From the NCBI GenBank assembly GCA_014382465.1, contig JACNJP010000370.1, forward strand, positions 1 through 10,815: a stretch of DNA of 10,815 nt. Reading direction: 5' to 3'. Under the pieces are notes generated by a model. The model saw nothing but the letters and a program-made list of their open reading frames with translations. It did no database searches and had not been told where the DNA came from. The stretch comes from Planctomycetota bacterium. Its GTDB lineage: Bacteria > Planctomycetota > UBA1135. The translations under genes and the position numbers were made by a program. Below are positions 7,570 through 10,815 of this stretch, in pieces. The number at the start of each line of letters is the position of its first letter. The first letter of the stretch is position 1.

Positions 7570-7690
7570 GCCGGGATGCTCTGGCCCCTCTTCTGAGGTT
7601 CCGCCGACCCCGCGCGGGTGGGCTGGAGGCAGCAAGCGCGACCGCGTTCTTTGACGCGCCTCCTTGAGGGGTGCCGGCAGGTGAGCCCGT
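7570..7690. other. GC-rich spacer after the methyltransferase gene
   Basis: These 121 nt hold no coding frame that I can support. A weak 5-bp hairpin (CGCGT, loop TCTTTG, ACGCG near 7645-7660) is present but lacks a T-run, so no convincing terminator is seen. The spacer ends abruptly where the AT-rich region begins near 7691. Confidence 0.4.
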
Positions 7691-7817
7691 CCATATAACC
7701 ACCGTAAAGCTTTTTGATTAAATGTGGTACGGGCCTTTTACGCCGGTTCTCATGCCGTTTAATGGCTGTTTTTCATCCAATATTTGGTTGATTTACAGCC
7801 TATTCTGACCGATCATC
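7691..7817 (+). promoter_or_regulatory. AT-rich promoter region of the DUF4143 ATPase
   Basis: By hand count 52 of 127 nt are G or C (about 41 %), sharply lower than the flanks. It contains a plausible sigma-70-like promoter: TTTTAC (7736-7741), a 16-nt spacer, and TTTAAT (7758-7763). A second possible -10, TATTCT (7801-7806), lies 11 nt before the ATG but lacks a -35. ACCAC near 7699 and GTGGT near 7724 form a small additional inverted repeat. No ribosome site is seen before the ATG at 7818. Confidence 0.5.
7764..7800. repeat. 37-nt imperfect palindrome, candidate operator
   Basis: Two 17-nt arms around a TAT centre (7781-7783) match at 13 of 17 positions: GGCTGT/ACAGCC outside, TCA/TGA in the middle and CCAA/TTGG inside, with mismatches at equal positions on both sides. 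It starts directly after the putative -10 TTTAAT, so a bound dimeric regulator would block transcription start. It could also form a hairpin in the leader RNA. There is no trailing T-run, so it does not look like a terminator. Confidence 0.6.
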
Positions 7818-9059
7818 ATGGGAGTGAGAGCCCGGTCCATCCAATCCGCCGTCCTCAGCGCCCTCGAGGACACCCCCGCGGTTTTCCTCCATGGTCCGCG
7901 CCAGGCAGGCAAGACCACGCTGGCCCGCGGGATCGCTGCCGACCTCGGCTGGACCTACCTCTCGTTCGACGAGCAGCTCCCGCGAGCGGCGGCGAGCGCC
8001 GATCCCGAGGGTTTCCTCGCCGGCCGGCCCGGTTCGCTGGTCCTCGACGAGGTCCAGCTCGTCCCCGAGCTCGCCCGGGCGATCAAGGCCGAGGTGGACC
8101 GGGACCGTCGGCCTGGGCGCTTCCTGCTCACCGGCTCCACCGACCTCCGGGCTTTACCGGCCCTGGCCGAGAGCCTGGTCGGCCGAATGGAGGTCGTGCC
8201 CCTGTGGCCGTTCGCGGCCAGTGAGATCGAGGCCGCCCCCAGCGATTGGGTCGACCGACTCTTCGCGACCGCGGATCAGCGCCCGTCGCTGCCGGTCACC
8301 GCCGCCGATCCCTCGCTCCTTCAACGCATCGCCGCCGGAGGCTTCCCCGAAGCCGTGGGCCGGCGCGACCCCGCGCGCCGCCTCGCCTGGTTCGACTCCT
8401 ATCTCACCACCATCCTCCAGCGGGAAGTACGCGAACTCACCCAGGTCGCCGAACCGGAGGCGCTGTTCCGCCTGCTCCAGCTCCTCGCCAGACGCGCCGG
8501 CGGCCTGCTCAACTTCGCCGACATCGCCCGCACCGTCGGCATGCCGCAGACTACCCTGAAGCGCTACTTCGGCCTGCTCGAAGCCACCTTCCTGGTCCGC
8601 ACGCTGCCCGCCTGGTCGGGCAACCTCGGCCTGAGGCTGCTCAAGTCACCGAAGCTCTTCCTGGTGGACACCGGCCTCGCCTGCGCCTTGCTCGGCGCGG
8701 ACCCCACCCGTCTGAAGAACGACGGCGGCCTGCGCGGCGCTCTGACCGAGAACTTCGCCGCCCTCGAGATCCTCAAGCAGGCGAGCTGGAGCCTGACCCG
8801 GCCGCGGTTGTTCCACTACCGGACCGCGGCCGGCCACGAAGTGGACCTGGTGTTGGAGAACCGCGCCGGCCAGGTGGTAGGCGTCGAGGTGAAGGCCTCC
8901 TCACGAGTGGAGTCGAGCGATTTCCGCGGGCTGCGGCGGCTGCGCGGGCTGCTCGGGGAGCGCTTTCTGCGCGGCGTGGTTCTGCACGGCGGCCGGGACG
9001 GCGCCTCCTTCGGTGATGGGCTCGTCGCCCTGCCGATGGAATCCCTGTGGCGTGGCTGA
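7818..9059 (+). CDS. AAA_14/DUF4143 ATP-binding protein
   Basis: A 413-residue protein of the widespread AAA_14 plus DUF4143 family, common in bacterial and archaeal accessory regions; its cellular role is unknown. The Walker A motif is GPRQAGKTTL (26-35), Walker B is LVLDEVQ (74-80), and LLTGSTDLRAL is the sensor region. The DUF4143 part begins near residue 185 with YLTTILQREVRELTQV and includes a winged-helix-like stretch, LNFADIARTVGMPQTTLKRYFGLLEATFLV. Near the end, HEVDLVLE and VVGVEVKAS (Asp343, Glu357, Lys359) form a PD-(D/E)xK-like nuclease signature. Length and motifs are complete, so the gene looks intact. It sits behind an AT-rich promoter region and directly before a degraded gene. 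Confidence 0.92.
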   Translation: MGVRARSIQSAVLSALEDTPAVFLHGPRQAGKTTLARGIAADLGWTYLSFDEQLPRAAASADPEGFLAGRPGSLVLDEVQLVPELARAIKAEVDRDRRPGRFLLTGSTDLRALPALAESLVGRMEVVPLWPFAASEIEAAPSDWVDRLFATADQRPSLPVTAADPSLLQRIAAGGFPEAVGRRDPARRLAWFDSYLTTILQREVRELTQVAEPEALFRLLQLLARRAGGLLNFADIARTVGMPQTTLKRYFGLLEATFLVRTLPAWSGNLGLRLLKSPKLFLVDTGLACALLGADPTRLKNDGGLRGALTENFAALEILKQASWSLTRPRLFHYRTAAGHEVDLVLENRAGQVVGVEVKASSRVESSDFRGLRRLRGLLGERFLRGVVLHGGRDGASFGDGLVALPMESLWRG

Positions 9060-9803
9060 TCTGCCGCGGTCCATTCCTCCGGACCAATCGAGCACACAAA
9101 TTCCCGCTGCCGGTCGAGGCGGAGGTGGGAGAGGTGCTCACGCACCTCAAGCTGCTCGACGAGGGCCGGCCGACCCACGCCGCCGTCCTGCTCTTCGCCC
9201 ACCAGCGGCAGCGCTTCATGCTGCCTACCGAGCTAAAGCGCGCCCACTTCCACGGCACCGATGTGGCCAAGCCCATTCCCTCGCACCATGTCTACAAGGG
9301 CACCGTCTTCGAGCTGGTGGACCAGGCCATCGACTTCGTGATGTCGAAGATCAACTGGCGGGTCGGCACGCGGCAGCAGGGCCCGGAGGCACCGGTGCAG
9401 TACGAGATCCCACGCGATGTCGTGGCCGAAGCCATCGTCAACGCGATCGCCCACCGCGACTACCGCAGCACCACCAGCGTCCAGGTCATGCTCTTCGCCG
9501 ACCGGCTCGAAGTATGGAACCCCGGCACACTGCCGCCGGCCCGGACCCTGGACAAGCTGCGCGGGCTGCACGGCTCCTTCCCCGGCAACCCGCTCCTGGC
9601 CGAGCCCCTCTACCCAAAGTCTAAACTGAATTGCTCGGAATCTCCGGGAGGACCGACCGGACCAAGTTCCGGGACCAGGTTCTCCGCCACCCCTGGATGC
9701 GGGACTGCTGGCGATGACCCTTCCGGACAAGCCCACGAGCGGCAAGCAGCGGTTTCGGACGACGGAAGCCGGGACGGGGGTCGTTCGCGACCTCGACGCC
9801 TGA
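9047..9803 (+). pseudogene. Degraded Schlafen AlbA_2-type (COG2865) ATP-binding regulator
   Basis: Recognisable similarity starts near 9103 (FPLPVEAEVGEVLTHLKLLD) and continues through FHGTDVAKPIPSHHVYKGTVFELVDQA to the HATPase_c_4-like part EAIVNAIAHRDY and GSFPGNPLLAEPLYP, ending near 9616. The N-terminal AlbA_2 domain, about 190 residues in the family, is missing. The segment that normally follows (a TKYIERMGTG-type stretch) is also missing. Another frame then resumes the winged helix as ELLGISGRTDRTKFRDQVLR (9628-9687), and a third frame continues it from 9693 as LDAGLLAMTLPDKPTSGKQR through RFRTTEAG to a TGA at 9801-9803. The join at about 9688-9693 fits a one-nucleotide deletion. The first frame stays open to 9868 only by chance. 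A GTG at 9047 overlaps the ATPase end by 13 nt, so a truncated product could still be made, but the gene is clearly broken. Confidence 0.82.
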
Positions 9804-9843
9804 TCGAAACGCCAGCTCCAGATACCACCGCGATGCGGGAACC
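9804..9843. other. Short convergent intergenic gap
   Basis: About 40 nt separate the end of the pseudogene from the convergent permease gene. GCGGG and CCCGC around 9836-9853 could form a weak 5-bp stem, partly inside the permease end, with no T-run on either strand. No convincing terminator is seen. Confidence 0.35.
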
Positions 9844-10815
9844 CTATCCCCGCCGCGACCGCAGCTGATCGATCGTCACCGCGACGACGATGATCACGCC
9901 GATCAGGATCTCCTGGGCGTAGTTGGGCACGCCCATCAGATTGCAGCCGTTGGCGAGGAAGCTCATCAGGAAGGCGCCGATGAGGGCGCCGAGGATCGAG
10001 CCGGTTCCACCCGACAGGCTGGCGCCGCCGATGACCACCGCGGCGATGATGTCGAGCTCCTTGCCGAGCGCGGTGGTCGGGTCGCCGACGGTCAGTCGCC
10101 CGAATTGCAGCACCCCGGCCAGCCCGGCGAAGGCGCCGCAGAGGGCGTAGATCGCCACTTTGGTGCCTTCGACCGGCACGCCGCAGAGGCGCGCGGTGGC
10201 CTCGTTGCTGCCGATGGCGAAGGTGCGGGTGCCGAAGACGGTCTTGCGCAGCACGAAGGCCATCACCGCGGCGAGGGCGAACATCAGCCACACGCCCTGC
10301 GGCAGCACCGGGAAGCTCCAGTCCTGCGGCTTGGCCATCAGGTTGGCCAGCCAGGAGGCGTCGGCGTCGATCTTCTGCTCGTCGGCGAGCGCCTTGGCGG
10401 CGCCGCGGGCGATGCCGAGCATGCCGAGGGTGACGATGAAGGGCACGACCTTGAGCCTCGTGATCAGCAGGCCGTTGAGGCCGCCGCAGAGGGCGCCGCA
10501 GGCGACGCCGGCCAGCACGGCGACGACCGCGCCCAGGCCGTGGAGCATGCTCCAGGCGCTGACCACCGAGCTGAGCGCGATCACCGAGCCGATCGAGAGG
10601 TCGATGCCGCCGCTGACGATCACGAAGGTCATGCCGACCGCGCCGAGGCCGACGATCACGGTCTGGGTGGCGACGTTCTTGAAGTTGTAGAGCGACAGGA
10701 AGCTGTCCGGACCGACCGCGGCGAAGAACAGCACCACCACGGCCAGGCCGATGAAGGGCGCGAGCAGGGACAGCAGCCGGCGGGTGCGGCCGGCGGGGTC
10801 GAGGGTGGCGGGGTC
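9844..10815 (-). CDS. Ribose/sugar ABC transporter permease, RbsC-like (N-terminus cut by window edge)
   Basis: The last 323 residues of an inner-membrane permease of the BPD_transp_2 family, which imports ribose, xylose or similar sugars together with a periplasmic binding protein and an ATPase. The frame is open to the right edge. The first visible residues DPATLDPAGRTRRLLSLL look like the cytoplasmic N-terminus, so the true start is probably only slightly beyond the window. Family motifs are VSGGIDLSIGS (67-77), LKVVPFIVTLGMLGIARG, FAIGSNEATARLCGVPV, and GGASLSGGTGSILGALIGAF followed by FLANGCNLMGV near the end. It is hydrophobic throughout, with about eight or more membrane segments. The stop is TAG at 9846-9844. 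Partner ABC genes must lie to the right, outside the window. The exact sugar cannot be told. Confidence 0.9.
   Translation of the reverse strand, partial: DPATLDPAGRTRRLLSLLAPFIGLAVVVLFFAAVGPDSFLSLYNFKNVATQTVIVGLGAVGMTFVIVSGGIDLSIGSVIALSSVVSAWSMLHGLGAVVAVLAGVACGALCGGLNGLLITRLKVVPFIVTLGMLGIARGAAKALADEQKIDADASWLANLMAKPQDWSFPVLPQGVWLMFALAAVMAFVLRKTVFGTRTFAIGSNEATARLCGVPVEGTKVAIYALCGAFAGLAGVLQFGRLTVGDPTTALGKELDIIAAVVIGGASLSGGTGSILGALIGAFLMSFLANGCNLMGVPNYAQEILIGVIIVVAVTIDQLRSRRG

Noticed and set aside
7764..7800. The dyad as a terminator of the methyltransferase transcript
   Set aside because: It has no trailing T-run, its arms are interrupted, and it lies almost 200 nt after the stop but next to the promoter hexamers.
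7691..9803. An insertion sequence or transposon
   Set aside because: No transposase, terminal inverted repeats or target duplications could be found by eye.
9617..9868. The C-terminal tail of the 273-residue frame as a genuine protein domain
   Set aside because: The tail is Ser/Pro/Gly/Arg-rich without motif, and two other frames over the same bases carry the expected winged-helix sequence of the broken gene.

Overview
The window is GC-rich DNA (about 70 % by eye) with dense, mostly tightly packed bacterial genes. The organism cannot be named from the sequence alone. Very high GC, a secreted PhoD-type phosphatase with a long N-terminal extension, a YdjI/YdjG-like SPFH and zinc-ribbon set, and a small protein plus DUF6036 nucleotidyltransferase pair together suggest an environmental bacterium such as a planctomycete or acidobacterium. 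That assignment is a weak inference.

Layout. (1) Positions 1-4017, minus strand: a three-gene run transcribed leftward. It encodes a double zinc-ribbon, C-terminally membrane-anchored protein (YdjG-like), then a macrodomain ADP-ribosyl hydrolase starting 2 nt after it, then a PhoD-like metallophosphatase that runs off the left edge. (2) Positions 4081-4675, plus strand, divergent: a 66-residue small protein whose end overlaps by 56 nt the start of a DUF6036-type nucleotidyltransferase. A strong hairpin terminator follows. (3) Positions 4787-7569, plus strand: an SPFH/Band-7 protein with a glycine-rich linker and two C-terminal zinc ribbons (YdjI-like), an overlapping zinc-ribbon protein with two membrane segments, and a D12-class adenine DNA methyltransferase. 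(4) Positions 7570-9803: an accessory-looking patch. It has an AT-rich promoter region (about 41 % GC over 127 nt) holding a 37-nt dyad, an intact AAA_14/DUF4143 ATPase, and the degraded remains of a Schlafen AlbA_2-type (COG2865) regulator. (5) Positions 9844-10815, minus strand: the C-terminal 323 residues of a ribose-type ABC sugar permease, open at the right edge.

How the genes may work together. The YdjG-like and YdjI-like proteins and the extra zinc-ribbon membrane protein resemble the parts of the Bacillus subtilis ydjGHI envelope-stress module. Here they are split over two divergent transcription units on either side of the small-protein/nucleotidyltransferase pair. The most interesting elements are this pair with its out-of-frame gene overlap, the divided SPFH/zinc-ribbon module with a macrodomain enzyme attached, and the dyad in the promoter of the DUF4143 ATPase. 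Nothing seen proves a new system. No RNA gene, CRISPR array or intact transposase was found.
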